Below, in pieces: positions 56,401 to 64,000 of a stretch of DNA of 64,000 nt. Location: NCBI RefSeq assembly GCF_027172205.1, contig NC_070603.1, positions 12,698,501-12,762,500 on the forward strand, given 5' to 3'. The translations under genes and the position numbers were made by a program. This stretch comes from Podarcis raffonei. Its lineage: Eukaryota > Chordata > Lepidosauria > Squamata > Lacertidae. Positions within the stretch are counted from its first letter, which is position 1. Each line of letters begins with the position of its first letter. The notes beneath the pieces were generated by a model, which was not told the origin of the DNA, ran no database searches, and saw only the letters and a list, made by a program, of their open reading frames with translations.

Positions 56401-57193
56401 TCAAAGATTTTTGAGCTTTCTCCACAATTTTTTGATCATCTAGAAGGCAATCATTCATTCTCCATCTGAATGTTCTTTCTTCGTATCCTTGTAATTCTAG
56501 TTTTATTGGACTGTGATCTGATATTACTCTTGGTTGAATTTCTATTTGCTTGATTCTTGGAGTTAACTCATTTGAAACCCAAATTTGATCAATTCTTGAC
56601 ATTGACTGGTTCGGATCCGAATAAAATGTAAATTGCTTTTCCAGCGGGTGTCTCAATCTCCAAATGTCTATTAAGTTGCAGCATTTTACCAGTGAAAAAA
56701 ATGTTTTTGGAAGTTTTCCTTCTTTACTAGTTCCTGCTGCTCTTAATCTATCCATTTCCAATGACACCACTCCATTCATGTCACCCACTACAATTATCTT
56801 TTGGTCTACATATTCGAACAGCTTTTCTTCCAAATTTCTGAAGAAATCTACCTTATTTCCATTTGGTGCATAGATCCCGACAGTTATTATTTTTTCGCCT
56901 TGCCATTTGATCTGTACCGCGATAATTCTTCCTTCTTCATCTTTGAAGATTTGCTGGGCATCAATTTTACTCCTCACGTAAATTACCACTCCTCTCTTCT
57001 TACTTTTATCAGAAGAAATGAATTCATTCCCTAATCTTCTATTAATCAAGACTTTTCTGTGTTTTTTTGCCACATGCGTTTCTTGTAAACAAATTATGTC
57101 CAAATTTTCCTTTTTTAAATGCTGTTCAATTTTATTCCTTTTTTCCCTGTCATTCATTCCATTAATATTCCAATTCCAAATTTTTAAAGCCAT
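53432..57193 (-). CDS. L1 ORF2: endonuclease and reverse transcriptase
   Basis: 1,253 residues without a stop. The N-terminal AP-like endonuclease has WNINGM (about 8-13), CLQETH (35-40, E38), VVGDMNG (135-141), MSRIDQIW (198-205) and SDHSP (225-229). The reverse transcriptase, about 500-760, has FIPKQDSDLTQVKNYRPISL, FVDAEKAFD (D595) and AFADDLVI (D697, D698). A Cys-His knuckle (CWKCKEKDGTFFHMWWEC) lies near the C-terminus, then AARILLAQNW and YWESISDNEIT. All catalytic signatures I can check are present. It nicks DNA and copies the L1 RNA at the nick (target-primed reverse transcription). The ATG at 57193 gives MALKIWNWNI, right at the endonuclease start. It is translated from the bicistronic L1 RNA with ORF1 just upstream. 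Confidence 0.98.
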   Translation of the reverse strand: MALKIWNWNINGMNDREKRNKIEQHLKKENLDIICLQETHVAKKHRKVLINRRLGNEFISSDKSKKRGVVIYVRSKIDAQQIFKDEEGRIIAVQIKWQGEKIITVGIYAPNGNKVDFFRNLEEKLFEYVDQKIIVVGDMNGVVSLEMDRLRAAGTSKEGKLPKTFFSLVKCCNLIDIWRLRHPLEKQFTFYSDPNQSMSRIDQIWVSNELTPRIKQIEIQPRVISDHSPIKLELQGYEERTFRWRMNDCLLDDQKIVEKAQKSLTDYFANNYNKGTKINTVWDASKAVMRGFFIQQNSIKNKNREKGKKEILRQIMDNEQKLVKKPNNEKIKQNIKVLQTQFAMIINKEVEWNIKKMRQRNFESANKSGKWLAWQIKKRKEQSTVNKIIVEGEEIDSPKGIRKGFLDFYKHLYKRTEKNNLRKIERYLKEKMVQKIPTEKRERLNTPIELDEIKEAIKELKKGKAPDPDGFTARYYKEMKHILSLPLKEVMDNILKEKEIPETWKEAFITFIPKQDSDLTQVKNYRPISLLNTDYKIFASILAKRMKRELKDIIHKDQAGFLPGRQMRDNVRNIINILEYLTARNEKQAMLIFVDAEKAFDNISWDFMLKSLEYMEVGAEFLNGIKAIYTEQKAKLIVNNVITEEIGISKGTRQGCPLSPLLFIMVLEVFLKSLRENEAIKGVEVGRNEYKVKAFADDLVITVEDPLESMRNILIEIERFGQVAGFILNKKKTKIIVKNMDSEKIEEIQQQAGIEVVKKVKYLGIWITPKNIDLYQNNYIPVWNGIKKDLDTWGRMKLFWGRISTIKMSVLPKLLFLYQTIPIIKGTGVFKDWQRIISRYIWQGKKPRIQFKLLTDAKERGGFALPDLKLYYEASGLCWLKEWIKLENTELLDLEGFDNRFGWHTYLWAGKKKIHRGFGNHIFRGSLIEIWERYKNLLEAKTPHWLSPLEVMAVKKTNMRKNWITYGNLIIKEGGKWKMKPYEEVKEFMYDWLHYFQTNEMFKKDLKEYGYIEKDSRFQIEIINNEHKNLSKMYKILLEWHTKDEEVKSVMIKWARDIGHNIQFDDWIKLWKDGIKFTACTALKENVMKMIYRWYITPVKLAKMYKTCKKCWKCKEKDGTFFHMWWECKKVKSFWEMIYNELKKMLKYTFVKKPEAFLLGIIGNEINRKDYKIFQYAVTAARILLAQNWKQEQIPTLEEWRTKLMDYAELDKLTGKIRYQRDQSFIEDWKKLTDYWESISDNEITLVALKEAL

Positions 57194-57236
57194 TTTTACT
57201 TCTTAAATTAAATATAATCTTTTTTTCTCTCTAATT

Positions 57237-58215
57237 TTATTGTTCCTCTACTTCCCCTTCTTCCTCTTCTTCTTCCTCGTCTTCTCCTTCTTCCTCTTCC
57301 TCGTCTGTTTTCTTTCTTCTCTCCTCTTTTTCTTCACCTGCTCTTGTGACCAGTCCTCCTAATGCTATTCCTCCTACAGCTCCTTTTTCTTCTTCTTCTT
57401 CTGTTCTTAGTTCTTTATATTTTCTCTGGAACTTACTTGTCTCTTCTGGACTGGTCAGTCTATGTTTCTTACTTTTGTAGAAGAATGAAATTCCTTCAGG
57501 AAATTCCCATCTGAATTCAATTTTATTTCTCTTGAGGATTTGTACAAATGCTTTGTATGGCTCTCTTCGTTTCAACAATCTTATTGGAATATCTTTAAAA
57601 ATAATGATGTAATTCCCATCAATGTTTAGCCTTTTTTCTCTATTTTTTTGTAATATCTGATTCCTCATATCTCTGTCTTTGAACGTAATTAGACAATCTC
57701 CTGGTACTTTCCGTGTTTTAACTGATTTTACTCTCAATCTGAATGCGCTTTGAACTGTCTTTGCAAAATCTTCCTGCTCCATCTCCAACCATTGTGCCAA
57801 TTCCTTTATTAGTTTCTCCTTGATATTCTCTCCCTGTGTTTCCGGTATTGCTCTCAACCTCAAGTTGCCTTCTCTCTGTCTTAATTCATTCATTGCAATC
57901 GAGTCCAGAACCTCCTCCTGAGTCTTATTCATTTCTGACATATCTGTTTTCATCTTCTCTTCCTCTTTTTTCATATCCTTCATTTCTAATTTTGTTCTTT
58001 TCCATCCTTCTTCTAGTTTCTGCGTTCTTTTAGTAACCTCTTTTATTTTTTTTGTCCATTTTACCAATTCTATTATCCACCTGTTCCAATTTAGTTTCCA
58101 AATTTTTTTCACTTTCTTTAATTTCTGCAAACATCTTCAATATTTCTGCTCTAAAATCTGACTCTTGTTTTGACCCTTTCCTGTCCCCTGGGGTTCCTTC
58201 CCCGGATTTCTTCAT
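57237..58215 (-). CDS. L1 ORF1 (RNA-binding chaperone), one frameshift
   Basis: The first frame starts at 58215 (MKKSGEGTPGDRKGSKQE, then MFAEIKESEKNLETKLEQ, VDNRIGKMDKKNK). A second frame covers the rest from about 58040 (EVTKRTQKLEEGWKRTKLEM, NELRQREGNLRLRAIPET, KVPGDCLITFKDRDMRNQIL, FKDIPIRLLKRREPYKAF). The two join if the run of eight A (minus strand, about 58045-58052) is one base too long; this is a homopolymer, so assembly error is possible. The order is coiled coil, RRM (NLRLRAIPE), C-terminal domain, total near 325 residues. The C-terminus is unusually acidic (TDEEEEEGEDEEEEEEEG then EVEEQ). ORF1p trimers coat L1 RNA. Confidence 0.9.
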
Positions 58216-59903
58216 CCTCCCCCACTCTCAATTTTATACACCAAATAAGGTAATATTCGGTTTGTTACTATCAGCCAATATCACATCAAACAATATCAAA
58301 CAGTATCACAACAATTAACAATTAGTCATTTCCCCCTGGGAGTCAGAAAGGGTAAAGTCAATAAATCCAAGTGTTATTAATAGAGGTAGGATGGTAGGAT
58401 AGTACAATGGTCAGATGGTACGACCCTTCTCTTCTCGCCACCACTTAGGCTAATCCTTCTTCTGCCACCAATTAGGCTATCTCCAATTAAATAAGGGCAA
58501 TCAGAATCAAAATAACCAATCCGCAATAATCCAAACAAAGGCGTCGATAAATATATAAAGGAGTTGGTCAGTTATAATCCAAAAGTCCAAATTTTTCTTT
58601 TCTTTTCTTTTCCCTTTCTTTTTCTTCTTTTTTTTTAAGATTGTCCCGAAAATTATATCCAAATCCCTTCGATAATTCTTCCCAAATTGGAGGTAGAAGC
58701 AAAGAAAAGCTCAATTTTGCCAAAAAAAAAAAAAAAGAGAGAGAGAGAGAGCAAAAAGAAAAAATTTAAAGTTTGCCAAAACAGCAGCAAAATCCAGGGA
58801 GAGAGTCTCTCAACCGAAATAGTCTTGATCCAATTCTAATTAGTTTCCAAGTTCAGATAATTCCAAATTTCAAATAATAAAAAAGAAAAAGTTTAACCAA
58901 TTCTAAGCTTGGGGATCAAAGATTAATATACAGGGAACAACCGTCAAAAGTAGCCAGTTCCGAAAAAAACATGTTGTAATTCCCTGTTTGCCCACAGGGT
59001 TTTAAACCACAGTCTATGGCCGATTTTTACTTATTCTCCCCAAAGCTTATAAAAAAAAAACCAGAGGAGAGGCAAAAGCAAAATTATTCTCCTTCTACCA
59101 ACAACAAAAAATAACAAAACGAAGATACAGCAACAAGAGACTACCAAAAACTAACAAAAATTGTGTAATGGCGTTCAAATCATTCCTTCTTCTCTGTATT
59201 CCAAACAAGAAGCATTGTTCTATAAATAGTAACAATGGAGTCTTAAGCTCTGTTGCGCAGATATTTAAGCAGTCACAGATTCCAATTATCACGTACTCCT
59301 CCTGACTCCGTACTAATTTCCTCGAGGGCTTAAGGTTTCTACCTCCCTCCTCCTTTTTTTTCCACTTATATTCTCACTACCACTGCAACAGTTACTTTAA
59401 AAAAGTAACCGTTTTCAAAGTTTTCAAAGGGGCAGGGAGACGGAGCCGCTAGCGGCAACTCACTTTCGATTTCCAGCTCCGCTTGCAGTCCTGCGTCTAT
59501 GCTGATTTCAGAGAAGACCGACCTCCGTTGTTTTAGCTTTCAATTCCGGATCCTTCCTTCTGCCGAATCAGTTCTTTTTTGTTTTAATTAGGTCCGAATT
59601 TCTTATAATTTGAGAATTGAGCACTCCCCCTGCGGACTCGGGGCTTCGCTTTCCGAAGGCAGCAATGGCTTCCCTTCAGCCCGCTCCCCTGCTCGCCGTT
59701 CTCTTCGCTCCGCTAGGAGTTACCTGACGGCCGGGCGGTTAGCGTTTCGGCTTCAGCGGGAACCTGAACTCCTGGACCTCCTCCAGAGAGTATTTTCGGG
59801 GGCTACTGCGCCCTGTAGCACCCCCTTTTCCTTCGGAAAGCCCGGGATTCTCTCAGCGGAGAGAATCCCCGTCCGCTCTGGTGTCGGGCTCAACCGGAAG
59901 TCC
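58216..59903 (-). promoter_or_regulatory. L1 5' untranslated region with internal promoter
   Basis: About 1.7 kb upstream of ORF1 in the element. It is GC-rich and CpG-rich near the start (59440-59900), as internal L1 promoters are. The RNA would begin near GGACTTCCGGTTGAGCCCGA. A (GA)n tract is at 58737-58751, and oligo-A/T runs occur in the middle. Confidence 0.75.
59844..59869. repeat. Perfect 11-bp hairpin in the L1 5' end
   Basis: GGGATTCTCTC (59844-59854), loop AGCG, GAGAGAATCCC (59859-59869). It lies about 35-60 nt from the inferred L1 RNA start. Confidence 0.9.
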
Positions 59904-59921
59904 TGTGTGTTAACACCCTTT
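59904..59921. repeat. L1 target-site duplication, right
   Basis: TGTGTGTTAACACCCTTT, identical to the left copy at 53206-53223. Confidence 0.93.
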
Positions 59922-59985
59922 AGACCTCTTATGGAGGAGGCACACAAAGAAGGGCCTCAGATGATGATATGAGGGGGGGGGTTAA
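59922..59985 (-). mobile_element. L2-clade LINE, host of the L1 insertion (right)
   Basis: GGAGGAGGCACACAAAGAAG, GGCCTCAGATGATGATATGA is the reverse of the TCATCTGAGGCCCTTC block in sister copies. Confidence 0.75.
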
Positions 59986-60339
59986 AAATACTTGTAGAAG
60001 GGCTGGTGGAACTTTTTCAGCCATATTCCCTTCAATTGTCCACTCTGCAAATTCAAGGATAGGGTTGGGTTATCAATGAATATACATATACTGTTGTTGT
60101 TGGCATCTGTCTGTCTTGAGAGACAATGGAGTGCACCTTGAAAGGAGGGGCGTGAAGCAAAACTTCTCCGTTAGCAGCACTAAAGTGACTTCCCCGGGGT
60201 GGAATCCTGGGCTGTGTCTATGGAGGTCCTGGGCTCCCCAGATGGCAACTCTCTGCCTTCTCAGCCTCACGGATGTGGTCCAAAGGAAAGCAGAGCAATA
60301 TATTTCGCACCAGCTGGGCTGCAGGACTTGCCGGAAGGA
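59986..60339. other. Unrecognised sequence
   Basis: TCTGTCTGTCTTGAGAGACA, GAATCCTGGGCTGTGTCTAT looks like an old repeat, but I cannot name it. Confidence 0.35.
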
Positions 60340-60578
60340 GAGTTTGGATTTGATATCCCACTTTATCACTACCCAAAGGAGTCTCAAAGTGGCTAACATT
60401 CTCCTTTCCCTTCCTTCCCCACCACAAACACTCTGTGAGGTGAGTGGGGCTGAGAGACTTCAAAGAAGTGTGACTAGCCCAAGGTCACCCAGCAGCTGCA
60501 TGTGGAGGAGCGGAGATGCGAACCCGGTTCCCCAGATTACGAGTCCACCACTCTTAACCACTACACCACACTGGGTGA
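60340..60578 (-). mobile_element. tRNA-derived SINE
   Basis: On the minus strand CCAGTGTGGTGTAGTGGTTA (A-box), GAGTGGTGGACTCGTAATCT, ACCGGGTTCGCATCTCC (B-box), then the body TTGGGCTAGTCACACTTC and CCTCACAGAGTGTTTG. Confidence 0.8.
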
Positions 60579-61029
60579 CGTACAATGCGCCATCCAACCA
60601 TCTTAAGGACCCCAAGTTGGATTTGTGTAGGGTTTACTCCTTAGTCTAGATATGCCGCAAGGGAGCAGAGGTTTAGGATCAGAGTTTTTCTTCTCCTAGA
60701 TGGGCTACTTGCCCAGTTTGACGAGCCCCATCTATTCCCAAATTCCCTCTATGGCATGTGCAGAAACTGCCTTCTTTACTGTTGGGCCCACTCTTGGTCT
60801 TGTCTGCTCAATGCACCAGGGCCTGTCGTCCCTAAGTTACTGTGGGTTTGCGACACATCAGCTACTCTCACCTGGTTTAGCCAGCCAGTTGAAACCATTT
60901 CCTGGGGTGCAGTCACATGATGACAGTTTCTAGGAGCCACAGATGGGAGCTGAGTGCAAGGCGGGAACCAAAGGTGTATATCCCTACCCTGAGACCCCAC
61001 ACGCCCCATGTATTTACAGTATTCAACAG

Positions 61030-61030
<1 letters not shown>
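60579..61030. other. Unrecognised sequence
   Basis: No exon or repeat recognised. Confidence 0.35.
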
Positions 61031-61084
<54 letters not shown>

Positions 61085-61730
61085 TATACCCCACCCTTCC
61101 CGGATCAAAAACCGGGCTCAGGGTGGCTAACAACAAATTTTAAACACTTTAAAACAAATATAAAAGCAGCATAAAATACAGTATAAAAACATGAATAACA
61201 ATAAAATTCAAAAAACAACAACAATTACCATATTTTTCACTCTATAAGACGCACCAGACCACAAGAGGCACCTAGTTTTTGGAGGAGGAAAACAAGAAAA
61301 AAAATATTCTGAATCTCAGAAGCCAGAACAGCAAGAGGGATCGCTGCGCAGCAAAAGCAGCAATCCCTCTTGCTGTTCTGGCTTCTGGGATAGCTGCGCA
61401 GCCTGCATTCGCTCCATAAGACGCACACACATTTCCCCTTACTTTTTAGGAGGGAAAAAGTGAGTCTTATAGAGCAAAAAATACGGTAGATAATCCCCAG
61501 GGCTAGCTGGCTGAATTGGTCCTACTTGGGCCAGCGAGGAGACCTGGGGAGAATTAGCTGTAGGTCTCAGAGCGGGTGATCTTCATAAAAGGGGAGGGGG
61601 AGGGAAGAGAAGGGAAATAAAAGATCAGGCTGAATTCAAATTAAAGGCCAGGCGGAATAGCTCTGTCTTGCAGGCCTGACGGAAGGAGGTTAAATCCTGA
61701 AGGGCCCTGGTCTTATGGGACAGAGATAAT
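61031..61730 (-). mobile_element. L2-clade LINE 3' end with (ATT)n tail, split by a MITE
   Basis: (ATT)n at 61031-61083, TTTATACCCCACCCTTCCCG, ACCGGGCTCAGGGTGGCTAA, then after the MITE (61228-61486) AGGCCAGGCGGAATAGCTCT, GCCCTGGTCTTATGGGACAG. Same subfamily as 52446-52958. Confidence 0.88.
61228..61486. mobile_element. CCGTATTTTT inverted-repeat MITE with inner hairpin
   Basis: TA-flanked; left CCATATTTTTCACTCTATAA, right CTTATAGAGCAAAAAATACGG. Inside, a perfect 24-bp stem: 61318-61341 (AGAAGCCAGAACAGCAAGAG..) pairs with 61363-61386 (..CTCTTGCTGTTCTGGCTTCT), loop 21 nt. Confidence 0.9.
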
Positions 61731-61941
61731 TTGAATACTGTAAATACTGATGGTAATGTTACTTTCTTTACAGCACAACCATGTGCACTTCTACTCAGAA
61801 GCGAGTCCCATTGAGTAAAATGGGATTACTCCCAGATAAATGGCCACAACTGCCTTCACCCTTGAGGTGTTTTGGACTACATTTCCCATCAGCTCCAGCC
61901 ACTGAACTGCACCTTCTCCCACTCCTGGCGATTGGTTCGGC

Positions 61942-62524
61942 TTTCTGGGACTGATGTGAGTTGTAGCTCAGCAACATCTCGAAGGTCACAAGTTTCCCAC
62001 CCTAGGTGTATAATCATTTCCTGTTAGCGTACCTCAACACAGATGGGAATTCAGGACTCAGCGTGAGAAAGTGAGAAGCCATGATTGTAGAATCGTAGTG
62101 TTGGTAGGGAACCCAAGAGTCATCTAGTCCAGCCCCCTGCAATGCAGGAATCTCAGCTAAAGCATCCATGACAGAGAACCATCCAACCGCTGCTTAAAAG
62201 CCACCAAGGAAGGAGAGTCCACAACCGTTCCATGATGGTTTCAGGGTTTTCGTGACAGTCCCAGCATTGTCGGGTCAGTTGGAGACAATGGTACAGTGGT
62301 ACCTCAGGTTAAGAACTTAATTCGTTCTGGAGGTCTGTTCTTAACCTGAAACTATTCTTAACCTGAGGTACCACTTTAGCTAATGGGGCCTCCCGCTGCC
62401 GCTGCACGATTTCTATTCTCATCCTGAGGTAAAGTTCTTAACCTGAGGTACTATTTCTGGGTTAGCGGAGTCTGTAACCTGAAGCGTCTGTAACCTGAAG
62501 TGTCTATAACCCAAGGTACCACTG
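61942..62524. repeat. Duplicated segment, copy 2 (with 34408-34975)
   Basis: Matches copy 1 from TTTCTGGGACTGATG to the right end of the MITE, with scattered differences. It includes a CR1-like tail (62093-62232) and the MITE 62294-62524. Flanks differ from copy 1. Confidence 0.95.
62294..62524 (+). mobile_element. CAGTGGTACC inverted-repeat element
   Basis: TA-flanked; CAGTGGTACCTCAGGTTAAG to CCAAGGTACCACTG; part of the duplicated segment. Confidence 0.92.
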
Positions 62525-62834
62525 TATAGGATTGCAGGCCTAAGAATTTTTTTTTTTTAAGGGAAGATGTCAGCTGCTGTTAAGAAACAAAAACAAACAG
62601 GAAAAAGCCCACACACCCCTAAAGAGACAGCCAAGCCACTTGAAGCGCGTGGGCAGCATAAAAAGCCAATTCGATCCAATAAGTGGCACAAATTTGGGGG
62701 GGGGAGGGAAGAAACTCTTGCAGGTATTAGCTCCAGCCCTCTTCCTTTACCCAGGGATGAGGAATGTGTGGCCCTCCAGATGTTGTTGGATTCCATCTCC
62801 CATCAGCCCCTGCCAGCATGGTCAGGGATGATGG

Positions 62835-62838
<4 letters not shown>
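62525..62838. other. Unrecognised, with small hAT-like piece
   Basis: 62750-62838 contains GTGGCCCTCCAGATGTTGTT, TCCATCTCCCATCAGCCCC, a hAT-like MITE fragment. The rest is not recognised. Confidence 0.4.
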
Positions 62839-62890
<52 letters not shown>

Positions 62891-63036
62891 TTATTATTTG
62901 TACCCTGCCCTTCTGGCTGGGTTTCCCCAGCCACTCTGGGTGGCTTACAACAGAATATTAAAAATACGATAAAACATCAAATATTAAAAACTTCCCTAAA
63001 CAGGGCTGCCTTCAAATATCTTCTATCAGTCAGATA
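62839..63036 (-). mobile_element. L2-clade LINE 3' end with (AAT)n tail, left of MITE
   Basis: (AAT)n at 62839-62891, TTCTGGCTGGGTTTCCCCAG, CTAAACAGGGCTGCCTTCAA; continues at 63268. Confidence 0.9.
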
Positions 63037-63267
63037 CAGTGGTACCTTGGGTTAAGAACTTAATTCGTTCTGGAGGTCCATTCTTAACCTGAAACTGTTC
63101 TTAACCTGAAGCACCACTTTAGGTAATGGGGCCTCCCGCTGCCGGAGCACGATTTCTGTTCTCATCCTGAAGCAAAGTTCTTAACCCGAGGTACTTTTTC
63201 TGCGTTAGCGGAGTCTGTAATCTGAAGTGTCTGTAACCTGAAGTGTCTGTAACCTGAGGTACCACTG
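63037..63267 (+). mobile_element. CAGTGGTACC element inserted in L2-clade LINE
   Basis: CAGTGGTACCTTGGGTTAAG to CCTGAGGTACCACTG with TA flanks; the LINE resumes on the other side. Confidence 0.93.
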
Positions 63268-63460
63268 TAGTTGTTTATTTCCTTGACATCTGATAGGAGG
63301 GCATTCCACAGGGCAGGTGCCACTACTGAGAAGGCCTTCTGCCTGGTTCCTTGAAATCTCACTTCTCGCAGTGAGGGAACCACCAGAAGGCCCTCGGAGC
63401 TGGACCTCAGTGTCCGGGCTGAACGATGGGGGTGGAGACACTCCTTCAGGTATATGAACA
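63268..63460 (-). mobile_element. L2-clade LINE 3' part, right of MITE
   Basis: GTTGTTTATTTCCTTGACAT, CAGTGAGGGAACCACCAGAA, CGATGGGGGTGGAGACACTC; same subfamily as 4650-5135. Confidence 0.88.
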
Positions 63461-64000
63461 TACACCATTTCTGGAGTCCCAACAACAGGTCAGCCACTGT
63501 TGCTTTAGCCATGACTCTTGATTCCCTGCTCATTTAAAACTGGTACCATTCCCAAGTTATTCTTCTCCTTGACGTTTAATTTTCTGCACGCGATCTGAAG
63601 TGGTGCAGTCAAGAAATCTCACCTGCCGTTTTGTGGGACTCTGAGCTTCGGAGATAAGGCTTGTGAGAAATGGCAGCCAGAGCTATGGCTGAAGGAGGCA
63701 GGATCTGCAGTGCTGACAAGCTCTGCAGTCACTAGATGGAGCCCGAGATGTAGTCTTCCCCCGGAGGAGGGCGTTCCAGTAACACACATCTCCCTTCCGA
63801 GAAGTGTCTCTACAGCTCTTTGCCGCTCATTTGCATGTGTATAAAGGGGACCTGTCAGCCTAATAAGAATGCAATTAATTTCCACTGAGTGCATCCTATT
63901 CAAAGGTATCTCCGAACACTTCTGCAGATTTAATAATATAGCTGGGGGAATTATATAGCATTACAGATAATAAATAATAGATTCTAACAATAGGGGATTA
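63461..64000. other. Repeat-poor right end, possible regulatory DNA
   Basis: No element matches. GCTCATTTGCATGTGTATAA contains an octamer word (ATTTGCAT) next to a TATA-like TATAAAG. Further AATTAATTTCC and TTTAATAATATAGC words occur. No exon recognised. Confidence 0.35.

Larger units (their letters stand above)
53221..59903 (-). mobile_element. Nearly full-length L1 LINE
   Basis: About 6.7 kb, minus strand: a 5' untranslated region of about 1.7 kb (59903-58216), ORF1 (58215-57237), a spacer of about 43 bp, ORF2 (57193-53432), a 3' untranslated region of about 210 bp and poly(A). The 18-bp duplication is exact and ORF2 is free of stops, so insertion was recent. ORF1 has one apparent frameshift. 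The 5' start is GC-rich and carries a perfect 11-bp hairpin at 59844-59869. Confidence 0.97.

Noticed and set aside
1215-60578. tRNA genes (B-box and A-box words in many places)
   Set aside because: Each is the head of a SINE that continues into a family-specific body and tail; none has a complete acceptor stem with the right spacing.
2670-63055. Long frames with poly-Asn, poly-Ile, poly-Tyr, poly-Leu or poly-Lys
   Set aside because: These are translations of (ATT)n, (AAT)n and (CTT)n microsatellites.

Overview
The window is nuclear DNA from a squamate reptile, most likely a lizard. The evidence is the repeat content: many tRNA-derived SINEs of the Sauria type, Bov-B (RTE) LINE 3' ends, CR1, L2-clade and L1 LINEs, hAT and Tc1/mariner relics, and long (ATT)n tracts joined to LINE 3' ends. 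The sequence itself does not fix the species.

Two host protein genes can be read exon by exon with consistent splice phases. On the minus strand, 463-10722 holds the first five coding exons of TARBP2 (TRBP), the double-stranded-RNA-binding partner of Dicer; the rest lies beyond the left edge. On the plus strand, 15097-31762 holds a complete eight-exon gene for a 292-residue FAPP1/PLEKHA3-like protein, with an N-terminal PI4P-binding PH domain. The two genes are head to head, about 4.4 kb apart, each starting in a GC-rich promoter. In human the TRBP paralogue PRKRA is a close neighbour of PLEKHA3 on 2q31, so this pair looks like the sister copy of that block (HOXC/HOXD paralogon). The PLEKHA3 paralogue here is the most interesting object in the window. 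A second possible first exon for TARBP2 (10284-10510, minus) follows an X-box-like site and is phase-compatible with TARBP2 exon 2.

From 31.8 to 64 kb I recognise no protein exon of a host gene. A CpG-rich block at 39.86-40.46 kb with a strong splice donor at 40417/40418 looks like the promoter and non-coding first exon of a further plus-strand gene whose coding exons lie outside the window or are not recognisable. The rest is intergenic or intronic sequence full of repeats. The largest element is a nearly full-length young L1 (53221-59903, minus) with an uninterrupted 1,253-codon ORF2, an ORF1 with one apparent frameshift at an 8-A run, and an 18-bp target duplication; it lies inside an older L2-type LINE copy.

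The repeat layers give a relative order of insertion. Old CR1 and L2 copies are split by L1, Tc1-like, Sauria SINE and small TA-flanked DNA elements. About a dozen copies of one TA-flanked inverted-repeat family (ends CAGTGGTACCTCGGGTTA) occur, one as part of a duplicated segment of about 570 bp found at both 34.4 and 61.9 kb. Two related LTR-like fossils lie at about 12.3-12.8 and 50.6-50.9 kb.
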